Program-made: the position numbers and the translations under genes
In this document: one piece after another, positions 33,901-43,307 of the stretch
Numbering within the stretch: the first letter of the stretch is position 1
Layout: each line of letters begins with the position of its first letter
The notes under the pieces: model-generated
Seen by the model: the letters and a program-made list of their open reading frames with translations, nothing else
What the model was told of the DNA's origin: nothing
Database searches by the model: none
NCBI GenBank assembly: GCA_914767715.1
Contig: OU612071.1
Location: forward strand, 932,001-992,000
Direction: 5' to 3'
Source: Membranipora membranacea
Taxonomy: Eukaryota; Bryozoa; Gymnolaemata; Cheilostomatida; Membraniporidae
DNA length: 60,000 nt

Positions 33901-34486
33901 GCTGCTTCCAGAGGATGACCTGCTGAGAAGTAACTTGTTTGACTGTGACGTGGAGACATCAGTTGACGCTGAAAAACCAGAAGATATTGATCAGTGGTAT
34001 CAGACAGCTAAGATGACACTCAACGAAGCTCATCCAAATCAGCCGACTCATGGAGACTATGGGAGACTAGAGAAAACACGAGGTGACTTGGCAAAGCGCA
34101 ATGGTGGAGACATGGGGCTAGCAAACAAGCATTACATGGCGGCCTTAAAGGTGTACCATGAAAATCGTTCAAATCTGCATGCTGCCCGAGTTCTTGTGGC
34201 TATTGGTGGAGTAGAGAAAGAGAATGGTGACGTGAAGAAGGCAAATGATTCACTGTTTGAAGCGCAAGGTTATATGGAAGAGGCTTACAGAGAATCCTCC
34301 TGTAATGAGGAGTATGCTGCTCTTGTGACAGAAAGAGGTAACATTCTAAGAGCTCTCAGACAAAATGAACAAGCAAAAGCTCTAGAGGAAAAAGCAAGAA
34401 AGATGGAGGAACGACGCAGTGAGGAGAAGAAGAGTTTAGATAGATATATCAGTCAGCACTGCAGTAAAGGTGAGAAGTGTTCATGA
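19458..34486 (+). CDS. Three-exon ankyrin-nucleotidyltransferase-TPR gene (join 19458-21986, 22763-22909, 31640-34486)
   Basis: All three joins are phase 0 with GT-AG borders. The splice of exon 2 to exon 3 restores a continuous amphipathic, TPR-like helix pair (YHQWQHALR into AFTLYNSAAVRF), which is strong evidence that they belong together. Product about 1840 residues: ankyrin array, helical linker, GlnD/DUF294-type nucleotidyltransferase, and C-terminal TPRs. Seen: the domains and borders. Known: DUF294/GlnD N-termini carry a GS...DxD/E nucleotidyltransferase fold. Inferred: a cytosolic sensor or signalling protein in which ankyrin and TPR arrays position an NTase. Substrate unknown. Intron 1 is 776 bp. 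Intron 2 is 8730 bp, of which 8065 bp is transposon. No signal peptide or membrane segment. Confidence 0.72.
19480..21900 (+). repeat. 117-bp coding tandem repeats with 819-bp higher-order duplication
   Basis: 21 units of 117 bp, in frame (39 codons each). The block from about 20119 (repeat 6, unusual LDYL...SSLEDK variant) through about 20600 recurs 819 bp downstream, exactly seven units, from about 20938. The three-repeat set ending the array repeats an earlier set again. Differences between corresponding units are few, which points to recent unequal exchange or gene conversion. Confidence 0.85.
21987..22762 (+). other. Intron 1 of the ankyrin-NTase gene
   Basis: Donor GTAGGT, acceptor TTTTAATTGAAG. 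776 bp, AT-rich, no embedded gene or clear transposon seen. Confidence 0.6.
22763..22909 (+). CDS. Ankyrin-NTase-TPR gene, exon 2: helical linker
   Basis: 147 bp, 49 codons, phase 0 at both ends, with a consensus donor AGG|GTAAGT. Encodes a charged, glutamine-rich helical segment (KSLFQESYMQRGIRDFESQQ, then SKIYHQWQHALR) whose last helix continues into exon 3. The frame upstream of the acceptor has only a non-ATG start, so the segment makes sense only as an internal exon. Confidence 0.68.
23653..25922. mobile_element. 2270-bp nested element with 29-bp inverted repeats
   Basis: Termini 23653-23681 (GGTAGGTACGAAAAACCGAA...) and 25894-25922 are inverted copies with one mismatch. The undisturbed site survives in the paralogous LINE copy B near 28050, where the sequences on either side (CTAATCC and TTACAAGG) are directly joined. 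No recognisable transposase, so non-autonomous. Inside, a minus-strand B-box-like segment near 24860 may be a worn tRNA/SINE piece. Superfamily not assigned: at most 1-2 bp duplicated. Confidence 0.8.
26013..26400 (-). pseudogene. LINE copy A: C-terminal endonuclease region
   Basis: 119-residue frame containing DKGWNCELFAVEVGCRGFMA and SATKLLTRVVLSGRALKQAT, then AESASAWIW. The EVGCRGF block and following helical segment are the conserved end of the PD-(D/E)XK restriction-like endonuclease in R2/NeSL-type LINEs, which nicks the insertion target. A roughly 90-bp piece of this region recurs at 26577-26668, a local duplication that disrupts the frame. Confidence 0.72.
26509..27036 (-). pseudogene. 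LINE copy A: reverse transcriptase motifs B and C
   Basis: 175-residue frame beginning GCAISPILFVMVMEIVIR (motif B, replacing the usual G..Q..P/S.LF) and including the catalytic FMDD in MRAFMDDITIISPD (motif C), then LGRWYSLP and RGKEVKKQLKN. It continues the RT after the 27157-27393 segment. Frameshifts separate it from its neighbours, and its end runs into the duplicated endonuclease fragment, so it is dead. Confidence 0.75.
27157..27393 (-). pseudogene. LINE copy A: reverse transcriptase palm start (motif A)
   Basis: 78-residue frame with NNGFIDPSVQKAGIPGFPGC, then EVIWLDLANAYGSVTHSI, the motif A Asp in an R2/NeSL-style context (LDLANAYGS). It follows directly, in LINE order, from where copy B breaks off (LTDYLMT), although the two come from different copies. 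The frame at 27406-27606 just upstream (SLVAQQRKHTNYVKPQKR) is unassigned. Confidence 0.75.
27649..28141 (-). repeat. LINE copy B 3' flank (UTR), paralogous to 23247-23652 plus 25923-26012
   Basis: Aligns along its whole length with the copy A flank (shared GCGCTACAGCCAGTGGGCTG, AAGCTTTTAATCCTATGTTT, CACCCTGCAGAGATTA). It preserves the uninterrupted target of the nested 2270-bp element. Confidence 0.78.
28142..29005 (-). pseudogene. LINE copy B: N-terminal half of RT fused to endonuclease tail by internal deletion
   Basis: 287 residues. Linker and RT start: NPYGFAKKLFEQSKSGELKA, KIAPGINGISYKLYKKC, IPNEWCCANGVYIPKEDKAE, GQFRPLSLLNVEGKIFFSVL. At LTDYLMT the frame jumps straight into RYEDLVTQCKDKGWNCELFA and VEVGCRGFMARS. 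The RT palm, thumb and first part of the endonuclease are therefore deleted in frame. It ends SAWIWQQHCVKTKAK. The in-frame deletion leaves a long open frame that could be mistaken for a gene. Confidence 0.8.
29150..29510 (-). pseudogene. LINE copy B: N-terminal zinc-finger region
   Basis: The ATG frame at 29434 begins MKIHRTKKGC. Reading upstream in the same frame to about 29480 gives the rest of a degenerate C2H2/CCHC finger (KTERGMKIHRTKKGC), as found at the N-terminus of R2/NeSL-type LINEs. EWPKMSSVKTWRELDEYAVV downstream is the usual segment between the finger and the RT. The frame breaks before 29005. Confidence 0.65.
29511..30983. other. Unassigned interior next to the right inverted repeat
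   Basis: No complete gene. Contains a perfect 17-bp hairpin at 30163-30201, a lone hAT-like terminus (CGCCCCTG near 30050) without a partner, and a short plus-strand frame from 30918 (MAAPCKKKNFHKGEEEGG) that runs into the inverted repeat and meets a GTAAGT donor at 30989. That frame could be the first exon of an element-encoded transcript. Confidence 0.35.
30163..30201. repeat. Perfect 17-bp hairpin
   Basis: CATAGACCTAAAAATAG and its exact reverse complement flank a GTTTA loop. Short, AT-rich, function unknown; possibly a tiny foldback repeat. Confidence 0.7.
31640..34486 (+). CDS. Ankyrin-NTase-TPR gene, exon 3: GlnD/DUF294-like nucleotidyltransferase and TPRs
   Basis: 948 codons plus TGA. 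The exon starts after ATACAG|G; an ATG at 31631 lies in the same frame, so an independent 951-residue product is also possible. Counting from that ATG, residues 115-140 hold the nucleotidyltransferase signature GSLGRGEATPYSDIEYLF: GS at 121-122 and the acidic pair D133/E135, the usual metal ligands. Residues about 255-385 (LNAKTLLYRFPSLVLLDSAI; LLAFASYSRLRCYLYMD) resemble the helical domain that follows the NTase in DUF294 proteins. From about 475 onward there are TPR-like helix pairs (FYTLAHSHLQLKNYKQALEL; YRGMGRCNNGMGKLRDAKKA; and GEIFAKNGNKDISQQYF), ending in a basic coiled tail. I could not place a third catalytic carboxylate, so enzymatic activity is not assured. Confidence 0.8.
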   Translation, partial: AFTLYNSAAVRFSSSLDDPWNRRAWAALQTFFDENLNAEFFYKNVEALHDRLSSIRSELKEQITELERKTPHYQTQEMEQLVKYSNEKMKEFAALVVEKSLESIKAEPPCVFSVVGIGSLGRGEATPYSDIEYLFLIQKARHTEYFERLAVMTYFYIGALRETKLSSLDIEELSGWYVDGRDHGYQIDGITKTSGNVPTGNSEHPNQFLTTPSALSKVYKETFKHPDPEEAMKGDITAMLRFTSLIYSHVKKETLLKSFEAKRKSIDKKMNSDRLSVSLQMLHSDINRYRFQPQFDDYSAGFTLNAKTLLYRFPSLVLLDSAIINCSSECDSWRTLETWRKESKRSFAHSLQFLLAFASYSRLRCYLYMDAKRDEFTTGNTEETETDIIMARDGGEEKFVFVGRKLWRIATEEFYTLSKSILDMQYHLSIMNNLSTAEDIKQATIMEVNENPMSSSLADFFCRQWSKVVQADIATDDPNIFYTLAHSHLQLKNYKQALELYQRLHDDRLRLTEYGVNLTEVYRGMGRCNNGMGKLRDAKKAYELVLKHSYPTQQSHEKIITIHREISLNSLTENNSPFEKAVVLLETAKVLMQLFPNRVKPLQMLFKVLKELIIYAATGGKSSDQGLIEGFDQLSLEGRLKYVNNPSREAAHCVYAIGEIFAKNGNKDISQQYFTKSRSLGLKLVIDKNVDGNTKVAILTDLAEKFGHRQYVDTASDITKKLITDDDRRKSLECEISLIQGALHATGNLGPGLELLPEDDLLRSNLFDCDVETSVDAEKPEDIDQWYQTAKMTLNEAHPNQPTHGDYGRLEKTRGDLAKRNGGDMGLANKHYMAALKVYHENRSNLHAARVLVAIGGVEKENGDVKKANDSLFEAQGYMEEAYRESSCNEEYAALVTERGNILRALRQNEQAKALEEKARKMEERRSEEKKSLDRYISQHCSKGEKCS

Positions 34487-34829
34487 GATCAATCCGCACA
34501 AAGTCTTATATGATGTCAGAGTAGTACATAAACAGAAAAAAACCGCACCCTGTCAAAAAAAGTCAAGAGGCTATTGGTCTGTTACTAAACTTGTAAAGAA
34601 TTGAATGAAATTTCAATACAACATCGGATGAAATTTGATTGAAAATTCCAAATCTAGCGTGTCCAAATATTCAAAAGAAATACACAGCAGTTCATCTTGA
34701 CACCACGTATCAATCACTGAACTGAGGCATTTGTTTGTGAAACCTTATGTCGCACTGCCTGGAGACTGCCATCTCTGCATTGATTAAATTATAACCAAAC
34801 CTACTCACAAATCTCAGACATTTTATTTC
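34487..34829 (+). other. 3' flank of the ankyrin-NTase gene
   Basis: Presumed 3' UTR. No canonical AATAAA between the stop and 34830. The nearest variants are AT-rich (AATGAAATTTCAATA near 34605), so the cleavage site is unclear. Confidence 0.35.
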
Positions 34830-35490
34830 TTACATTTCAGCCAAACAAGTGCACATAGGTAAGATTTCCCTTCACCTCGTCACAACTGTCATGGCATCTG
34901 ACCCCCGTATCAGGTTTCACTTCTGCAATCGACGGCATTGAGCGTAAAACATATAAGTCACAAGTCAGATATTTTTTGCGTACCACAGCTTCCTTGCTCA
35001 CCCTAACTGTCCTGGAAGTTCAGCTCGCACATCGAGTAGGCTCAGCATTTAAGCATGTGTTTGTAAAGCTTTAGATATAACTCAGGCTCACATTGATATA
35101 ACACCTTTCAGATATTCAGATATGTAAATACCGTATAAATTGCTTAAAGTCAGTCAATACTTTGGGGTTGGTAATTTGATGCCACTAACTTGCATTGGGG
35201 CACCTGTACTTTTCAATAACCTATGTTTAATATTTCATGATAGCTTCCAAAATTAAAGGGAAAAGGTGCCGGCAAAATATTAAAACACACGCGGATGCTT
35301 TTCTGCCTCATACACCCTTGCTTATTGTGACTTGGTGTAGTTCTGTCTCTGCTCAACTCTAGCTAATTATTTAATAGCTGGACTATCAGCATTGCTGTGG
35401 CTCCTATTTCTGCTGCTGATAATTAGCAATTCCAGCATTGGTATAGGCATTGTGTGATAAGATCATGTCATTAGTTCTGTTGCTCATGAT
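34830..35490 (-). repeat. Older 3' fragment of the same R2/NeSL-like LINE
   Basis: Diverged but collinear with the 3' flank and endonuclease end of the intronic LINEs: TTTAAGCATGTGTTTGTAAA, TAGATATAACTCAGGCTCAC and, from 35290, worn versions of the CTTTTCTGCCTCAT and ATTGTGTGATAAGATCAT blocks. Coding frames are lost. Higher divergence shows this family was active here long before the intronic copies arrived. Confidence 0.65.
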
Positions 35491-38400
35491 AGTCTCATTG
35501 GAATTCTCCTTTAGACAACCTTAGATTTACTGACATAAAGCATCAGCTTTGTGTTTACAGGTGATAGTGCTGATGTCTTACTTCCGATGCGTGAAGAATT
35601 GTTGCGCAAGAATCTTTGAACCGATAAAAACGAGACTAAGGCCTCTATGAGGGCACCGTGCAACAAAGGTTGGTCAGTTTTCATGACAATATAATAAATA
35701 ATGATGTGCGTGAGTTCTGTATGTCTGACAAAAAATATCTTTATTGTGTTATCAAAGTGCCTTACATGAATAAACTTGCTTGCTACCAAAATATGCTGAA
35801 GGGAAGACCTGACTGGTCTCATGTTTTATATATTTATTTTCAGCAGGTTTTGATGACGAAACAAAAGAACAGTATTTTGTCATCAGAAAAAAAAAGAAGT
35901 TAAAGCTAGTAAAATAATGGAAGAGGCCACTTCAAAGACCTCGTCTCAATAGCAGTTCTTGAGATTACTCAATATTATCCATGTGGCTTCTTGTAGTATC
36001 ACCTGTAAAAGGTAAATCACTCAATGACAGATTCCATTGTTGTATAGTTTACTTTTACTCTCATTAATATTATATGTATGTAGTGAGAATAGCTTCTAGA
36101 TGAATCAGCACTGTCAGTTTGACGAGAAGAAGCTTTAGTATCATTTTTCCTTTGTCTGTCTGCAAGTTTTATTATCCATAATATTTTATTATCCATTATA
36201 TTGTTATGCCTGTAAACTCTAAGTGAACATTGATATTTGTAAATAACTATTATTTATCTAACTTGATGAGAATTTCCTCATGTTCTTGTAAATAAATATT
36301 ATTCATTTAACTGTTGTTCTTAAATTATTGATAATCTGATTCATTTTGATTTATTACTGCTATGATTATTCAGTTTTATTCAGAATTATTTTTAATTAGT
36401 TATTAAATGAACCAGAATGACACAGTATTCCGAGTGGTATGAAGAATTTAAATAGCTGCTCGTAACAAAAATCTGAATCTGTTGGAACCAACTGAAATAT
36501 TGTGGTCAACTCTGACTGAGTAGCAAAATCTACCAGTCTGTCTCTCAGATATGAGTGCTGTGTGGTGAAACCAATGAAATTGACAGCAATGATAAGAAAA
36601 ATTGTTTGTCATTTAACACAGAAATGTTATCCCCAAATAAACATACTAAAGAAGTTCACTGCCATTGATACCAGCGGCTACATCTCTATAGATATGTGAC
36701 CTGACTGATCCGTATGTTATAGATTTACACTCGGTGCTCACCAATATTAGTGCTCAAGTGGTGAGCAGACTTATCGAGATAGAGTCCTTTGGGATTGGTA
36801 AGAGAAAGTATCAGAGAGCTATTCAGCTCATTTGGTGAGATTCAGATTTTTGTCCATCTCTCATTATAATACTATATGGAAGCTGAAGGTAGACTGGGGT
36901 ATAATATTATATAATGGCTGCTTTCAATCAAGATTGTAGGGGTTCTGCAGCTGAACTGGGTCGATGTGCCCATGTATCATAGTTTACTCATTATAATAGT
37001 AATAATTGTGTTTGTGTGAGTAATTTTTCATCAGAATTCTGAGTCTATTGACCACCACAGAGAAGGCTTTGGGGATGAGATGCCAACATTGATCTTTGAC
37101 ATGCTCAATCCCTCTCTGCAACCAATTTTGAACATACAATGCTACGAGGCATTTTGTTTTAGTTTGACCCAAACATAATGGTTTGAGGCGGGCCATGGCG
37201 CAGGAGGATAGCCCATCTTATTGATAATGATTGATGATGAGCTGTGAGAGTGTTCACAGGACTTCAGTTTATGGTTTAAGAGGATCGGTGTTACACATCA
37301 TAATCTTACTTTCAGTTTACCTGTAGACTTATTATATCAACAATAGTAAATACTAGATAGTTATTGATATTCAGAACAGTCCAACAAGGGCAGTCATTTA
37401 TTTAACCAATATAAACTTACTATTTGGGTCATATAGCTAATCTTGTGTGTTAAAGCAACGGTTAAAGCTTTCGCCATGTACGATGTACCTTTTTGATAAA
37501 TAAGGCGTATGCTATTTTATTGATTAATTACACATCCTACGGCTAATCAAATGTCAGTATAGAATGCTGTATAGTAGCTGTTTAATTGACCTTATTATTA
37601 TTTCGGGGCAATTAAAGAGGGGGTACGGGCCAGATTCACTTTCTCCCGTCCCTATCCAGGTTGATAGATCACCCAGTTCCGATTATGTTCACGTGCTCCG
37701 ATTTGGCGCCAAATACATCATAACAATTTGTTTACATTTATAAGCGAGAATATGATGTCATATGTAGGACTCTCATAAACAATGCCCTATCAATCAATAA
37801 TGACTGATTTACATTCAGCGATTTTTCTCAGTACATATCTAGTATTTCTCAAAATCATTATAGCTACACATTCCTCAACTATATTTGATTCTGCTGATAA
37901 AGTTTTGAAATTTAATTTTCTTTTTTTAGAAGAAACTTAGATATAAAAAAGTGTAGGAATACAATAATTTTCAGTTCAGTTTATAGTTGAATTACAGTGT
38001 CACAGAGTGTGCCAAACCAGGTGCACTGCATGATATTGATTTTCTAATGAATTATAAATCAATATTTATCATTAATCATCACGCTTAACGCTATTAAATA
38101 TGGCTCAATGTAGCCTGTCTTGATAAGACATGCTATGCTCCGTGTAATTACCATGATCTCATTAGTTTTTAGGTTTAATTTTGAGCATAGCAAATTGGTA
38201 AAAGTAAGTCGCATAAAAAAAAATTTGGTCAATATTATTACTCCCGCACAAGTAAATCCCTGTAGATAGATTACCAAGTGTCTACAATTAATGCGGGATC
38301 TGAATTATACTCCATCTTTTATGTCTCCAGAGATACCCTGTGATCAACCGAGGGTATCCTGTCTATACACTTACATAGCTTATAGCTATTGGACAGTTTT

Positions 38401-38648
38401 CGCTTTCGCTACATACTTCCAAATATGGACTAACAGTACACGTCAGCCCAATAGACTGTGGATTTATAATGTTGCAGAATATTACACCCTCTGCCCAGTA
38501 TTTTACAGCAACTCTGTGAAGATGCTACACTATAGATAGAAGGGCTGGGCTTACCGGTAATCAGCATACATGTACTGTATCTTGGCTTTTTCACTCAAAC
38601 CACCAGCCAAGACAGATGTACAATCGAGCAGCTCTACAGCTATACTGA
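35491..38648. other. Non-coding stretch
   Basis: Long AT-rich tracts (about 35840-36420). An open plus-strand segment at about 36726-36800 between TTATAG and GGTAAGAG reads as possible protein (SAQVVSRLIEIESFGI) but has no partner exon. The palindrome TAGCCTGTCTTGATAAGACA occurs at 38111-38130, related to the insert in the repeat at 17.98 kb. Confidence 0.35.
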
Positions 38649-38735
38649 CGAGTATCCAGAGACAGACGACGAGTACAAGTTCTATACAGAAGAAATCCTG
38701 TTGCAGAATTCAAGTTCTACAAACAGAAATATGAA
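38649..38735 (+). CDS. Possible host exon, upstream part (interrupted gene)
   Basis: Open for 29 codons after a TGA, ending in the donor TATGAA|GTGAGT (phase 0). Reads VAEFKFYKQKYE at its end. The next compatible phase-0 exon begins at 45189, beyond the 6.4-kb insertion. The exon start is unresolved because several AGs precede it. Family not recognised. Confidence 0.3.
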
Positions 38736-38814
38736 GTGAGTTAAATAATATATCATCAGATATCAATATATCTTAATTGTCAGAATTACTAAATTCAGGT
38801 AGTTCATTTGGTCG

Positions 38815-38862
38815 AGCTGCCTCAGTTCCATGCTCTCGCATGCCAAGCGAGCACCCACAGTA
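38815..38862 (-). other. tRNA-Ala-like anticodon-arm fragment
   Basis: Minus strand GTGCTCGCTTGGCATGCGAG forms a strong anticodon-type stem-loop as in Ala-family tRNAs, but no D- or T-arm pairs. It lies just inside the left 21-bp repeat. Possibly a SINE or primer-tRNA relic. Confidence 0.35.
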
Positions 38863-39708
38863 AAGGCCTAGATATATCTTGCTTGCCACTTAATGACTGG
38901 AGCTTTGTTGGACGTTTTGTTGTCCATTTTGCCAACTAGAATTTTGTGTTTTTTGACCAGGTGTTAGGTCACAACACAGTGTATTTTCATTTGCTCGTCA
39001 GGCCCCTTTTACGTTATTTGTTGGCAACCTACCAGGAGCTTGATAGATAAGTTCTGGGAGGATCTGAATCTGCTGGGCCGCAATGAAACAAAATGCAAAT
39101 TAAATTGACGTAGTAAAGTAGAATAGATTGAAAAAGTGCTAACAAAAAGCATTTCTGCACACTATTACAGAGTAAAACAAGATTTTGTGCATGAATATTG
39201 ATTAAGCCACAAACACATCCATTTTTTGTTACATACAACATACATTTTAGTATACATTCCTGTTCGGAAGTTTTTACTCCCAAGAGAGGTTTTACGCGGA
39301 TCTGCGTATATTTTTGCCAAACAGCGCAGCAGAGCAAGCGTTTATCAACAAAAAATTTATTACACACCAGAAAAATATTACTACTACATTAGAAAAAGGA
39401 TTTTCTACAGTTCCTGATTACACAATCTTAGCTCTGGCAAGCGGCCTCATCGCAATTTCAAGGCAATAAAATTTTATAATCACCGTCGATCAGGCAACTA
39501 AAAGGGCTATCAACGCAATAAAACCGCACATCATTAATCGTTTATAAGCTACCGACTCGTTGAAAACCGGACAACCGAGTGCACTCAGCCGAACAGCGTT
39601 AATCAAATTCAACGTGAAACCTAACATCAAGCATATTATACCAAACGTCAGATACGCCTGAATTATTTGAGCAATTAAACTTCAATCAATTCCTCTTCAC
39701 CCAAGAGA

Positions 39709-41226
39709 ATGTCTGACAATGAATCGCCCGCTTCACCTACAATGGATAGACCTGCAAAGAGAGATATGAGCACCGGTGCTGATCGAAGCATCAGTGGCTC
39801 TGGGTTTGGGGAAAATACTCCGATTTCCACGTTACCCCCACCAACACAAGGACAACAGCTGATCGAGAGGCAATCGCTCAGAGAGTTAGCCCTCCAGAGA
39901 GAGGAGGAGCTGTTGAGGTTGAGGTCAGCCGACGAGAACCACAGGAGGGATTTGGAGAACCAGAGGGCCTATTTGGAACAGGCATTCCGCGAAGAACAGC
40001 GGGAAACTTTGAGGAAAGCTCAAGCGGAATTGCAGAATCATTATGATAAACCAGGCCAAGGAGCATGAACAACAGCCGTCTAAATTGTAGGAGGAAATGT
40101 TGAAACAACAACGTTCATTCCAGCAAAGTCAGGCTGAGATGTTGCGGGAAATGAATCTCCAGCAAGAACATTTCAAAAGGCAACAGGAGCAGTTGAGACG
40201 TTCTTTTGAAGAACAACTCAACCTTACCAGATGAGCAGCAGAAAGCTCAATTTCTAGTGGAAGCCCTTGACGGCGGGGCCTACCAGGTATTCAAAAATCT
40301 GATTCGAACAGACCCCCACCTAACAGGAAATGTTAGCAAGCTGAAAGTTAAGCTCAATGATGAGTTTGCAACTAGTGCTAAGCAGGTCTAGCTGATAAAA
40401 ATCGGGAAAAAGACAGTTCTAGAATATTACGGGGAGTTCATGGAGGCCGTCAATTACTCATACAGTGACGGTCAGAGGGACAAAAAAAAACTTTCAGGTC
40501 TATTCATAGATCATATGAAACCCTCTTTAAAAGACGCTCTAGTCAAGAAGAATGTAAAAAACATTAGAGGGGGCAAGGAAAGAGGCGTTAGACTATCAGA
40601 AGGCAGCGAACGAGAAAGTTTGTGGTGTCAACGCCGATCACGAGTCAGAGGAGGAGGAAACTGTGCTCCAGGTCAAAGACAGTTTGACTTCGCTCAACAA
40701 AGAGGTGTCACACCTCAAGAATCTGGTGCAAAATCAGACCAGAGTGCCTCAAAACTACCAGAATGGAAATCGGATGCAAGGTAGAGGTCAGGGCTACCAC
40801 AACAATCAAAACAGAAACGGTAATTACAATAATAATTACAATAACCATGGTGGGTATCGCAATGATCGATAAAATAACCACGGTAACCAAAACAGAGGGT
40901 ACGGCCAGCATCAACAATGGAACAAGGGTGCTCAGGCCGACCACTCCCACACACCTCGTACTCACGGCAAAGATCAATGTGGACACTGCAGACAATGGGG
41001 CCATATTAGGAAACAGTGCCCAGAGTACAAGAAAGTGAATGCAGTTAGCCAAATTGAGTATACTCCACCAGGAACCCTGCAGATATATTGTATGTATATT
41101 GTTGTAAGTGGCACAATTTTTCATACACACAATGTAGCTACATCACAGCGTAGAGTAGCCTTGGTGACGTATCACTTTGCAAGTTCGAATTGGGCCAGTG
41201 CAGATTGGGTGATGAGGCCATTTTAG
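39709..41226 (+). pseudogene. Retroelement gag I, broken
   Basis: The ATG frame at 39709 gives a charged coiled-coil-like N-terminus (RQSLRELALQREEELLRLRS). Later frames hold a gag-like helical core (LPDEQQKAQFLVEALDGGAY near 40220), an Asn/Gly/Arg-rich basic stretch (about 40780-40900) and a zinc knuckle CGHCRQWGHIRKQC (CX2CX4HX4C) near 40978-41019. At least two frameshifts and one nonsense codon break the chain. It would have been the capsid/nucleocapsid polyprotein of an LTR-type retroelement. Instead of protease and pol, env-like sequence follows almost at once. Confidence 0.65.
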
Positions 41227-42110
41227 TATGGAACTCACAACAGGAGAACTTCTGTAAATATGAGGAATGGTTTGAAGTCGAGGGAAGGTATTTGGACAAT
41301 CACTTCATCAGCTCCGCTGAAGATATAGCCCTTACCTTTTACGACCATGGAATCAGACCAACCAATGCATGCACCAAGGCACCGATTCTAAAATTGGATC
41401 AAGGTTTAGTAGTTTCCTTCAATACAACAGACCTATCAACCCAAAACTTGACCTCCCGAGTTAACAAAATGTTGAGCGATTCCATAGAAATCGTACGCGA
41501 ACAACAGGATGTACAAATCGGTAGTGGCATGGCTGGCGCCTTCAGTATAATGGTACAACCCCTCGCCTTTAAGCTTGCTCAAACAAAAACGAATCTTTAC
41601 TGGGCGTCGTACAAATTTACCTGCAACAATATGGCACAAGCATTGAGAACACTGACCGTTCTCGTTGAACACCATCCTACGAGTGTGGCCAGACACATAC
41701 TTGGCCATAGCAATATAACAGCAGAAGCTGGTCAAGGATTTCTACAGGTTTATCCCTGTACTGGGATCAGTAATTATACATTTTTCCCCATGGCAAAAGA
41801 CAACTGCACCTAGTTCTTACCCATAAATACTACCATCGGCACATCAACCCATACAGGCTTTCTAGACCCCACCGACAACGTGGTTTACCGGCAGAGCATT
41901 CATGTTTGATGTAGTTCTAGACCAAAGGTGGCCTTACGACTTGAGGGTAGGATCATGTGGTACGACCATAATGGCTCCTTGACAGAAGCTGTACTGTCCG
42001 AGGACTTAAGGATACCAGGCTTATCCTTAGGCGCTCATCCAATTCATGTTCACGAGACGATTTATAACCAAGCCCACCGAGGAAGGAGGAGGTTGTGCAG
42101 TTAACACTAA
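41190..42110 (+). pseudogene. Env-like glycoprotein remnant I
   Basis: A 207-residue frame (41190-41813), with further coding-like sequence in shifted frames to about 42100. Several N-glycosylation sequons and spaced cysteines suggest a secreted or surface glycoprotein. The segment layout near the end resembles the second env-like region downstream. No clear signal peptide is visible here, and stops and shifts make it inactive. The assignment rests on position after a gag and on general resemblance, so it is tentative. Confidence 0.4.
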
Positions 42111-42189
42111 CATTTGCTGCTCAACAAAAACAGCTAATGGAACAGCTCACTGAGCAGCTGACAAAGCAAATAGATGAGATGGAAAACAG

Positions 42190-43307
42190 ATGATGACAAA
42201 AATGGCAAATGAAAGATCAAGGACAACAAGGCGACGGATGGCTACAACACCAGTTATCAATACACCCCTGAGGACACAGACACAGCTGATTGTTAAACAA
42301 ACAGCAAGCCCAGGTAAGACTTATCCTTCAGCAAGCAGTAATTCAAATAACTCAGGAAAGAAAGATTGGGTAAAGTTTGGTCTCAAATTTACTGCAAAGT
42401 CAGATGAAGATGTAAAATCTTTCCTGACCCATTTTGAAACATGCTGCTTGCTGAATGATGTGCCTACGGAGCATCATGTTATGTTACTAGGCTTGTATGT
42501 TAAAGATCTTGCAGCTACCTATTTAAGAGAAGTAGTGAGGGAGAATGCCTCAGGTAGTTACAGTTTAATCAGAAAGCTATTCAGCTCAAGGTTCAGAGCT
42601 GGTAAAGGGGCCGAGCAGGCTGCCATGGAACTGGCAAACATGCAGCAACGGTCATATGAAAGCGTGGGAACCTATTTTGAGCGCTTTCGTAAGACTGTTG
42701 CTCAAAGTGATTTAGATGAGACATCTCCATTCATTTTGCTGTATTTCAGAATTGGATTAGAAATGGGCATCAAGGAAACAGTTATGCCATTGACCAATAA
42801 AACTCTAACTGAGCTGTACCAGGCTGCTAGCGGGGCAGAAACTGGTCTAAAAGCTTCACAGCTGAACGTAAATGCATTTGATAGTTAAAACAGGGGAGTC
42901 AACAGTAACCTCAATCAAAATTACCGAGAATGGTAACACTAGTTAAAAAAAACAAGGACAAAGGCCCTGCTTTGTTTGCAATGCGCCTGACCACTATGCA
43001 AGGGAATGTCCCAATGCATTCTATCAACAGAGTCAACAAAATAATAACAATAGAGGTTATAATCAATCTAGAGGACGCGTCCGTGGCAGAGGCAGAGGAG
43101 ATCGTGGTGCACACACTATGGCCAATTCTCAGGTCCGTCAGGAGCCTCCAGATCAAGATATTAATCAACCATCAGAAAATACAGACTATATGCATTATGA
43201 CGAGTTTGACAACTGTTTATTTGACACATGTGCTATTGATGTGATTGATGACATGGACCATGACGACAGTAATGTGACCACTGAAATTTCAAGTCACACG
43301 CTACAGG
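42190..43307 (+). pseudogene. Retroelement gag II, one frameshift
   Basis: The 232-residue frame at 42190-42888 has a Ty3-type gag core: FETCCLLNDVPTEHHVMLLG, YSLIRKLFSSRFRAG, SVGTYFERFRKTVAQS. After a frameshift near 42890-42950 a zinc knuckle CFVCNAPDHYAREC follows at about 42967-43008, then a Gly/Arg-rich tail (GRVRGRGRGDRG). The RNA-binding end runs on into acidic sequence to about 43300. Better preserved than gag I and of a different subfamily. Again no protease or pol follows. Confidence 0.75.

Noticed and set aside
36726-36800. Possible exon (SAQVVSRLIEIESFGI)
   Set aside because: Bordered by AG and GT but isolated, very short and without a partner in phase.
40708-41130. 140-residue minus-strand hydrophobic frame
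   Set aside because: It is the complement of the Asn-rich gag I coding region; a shadow.
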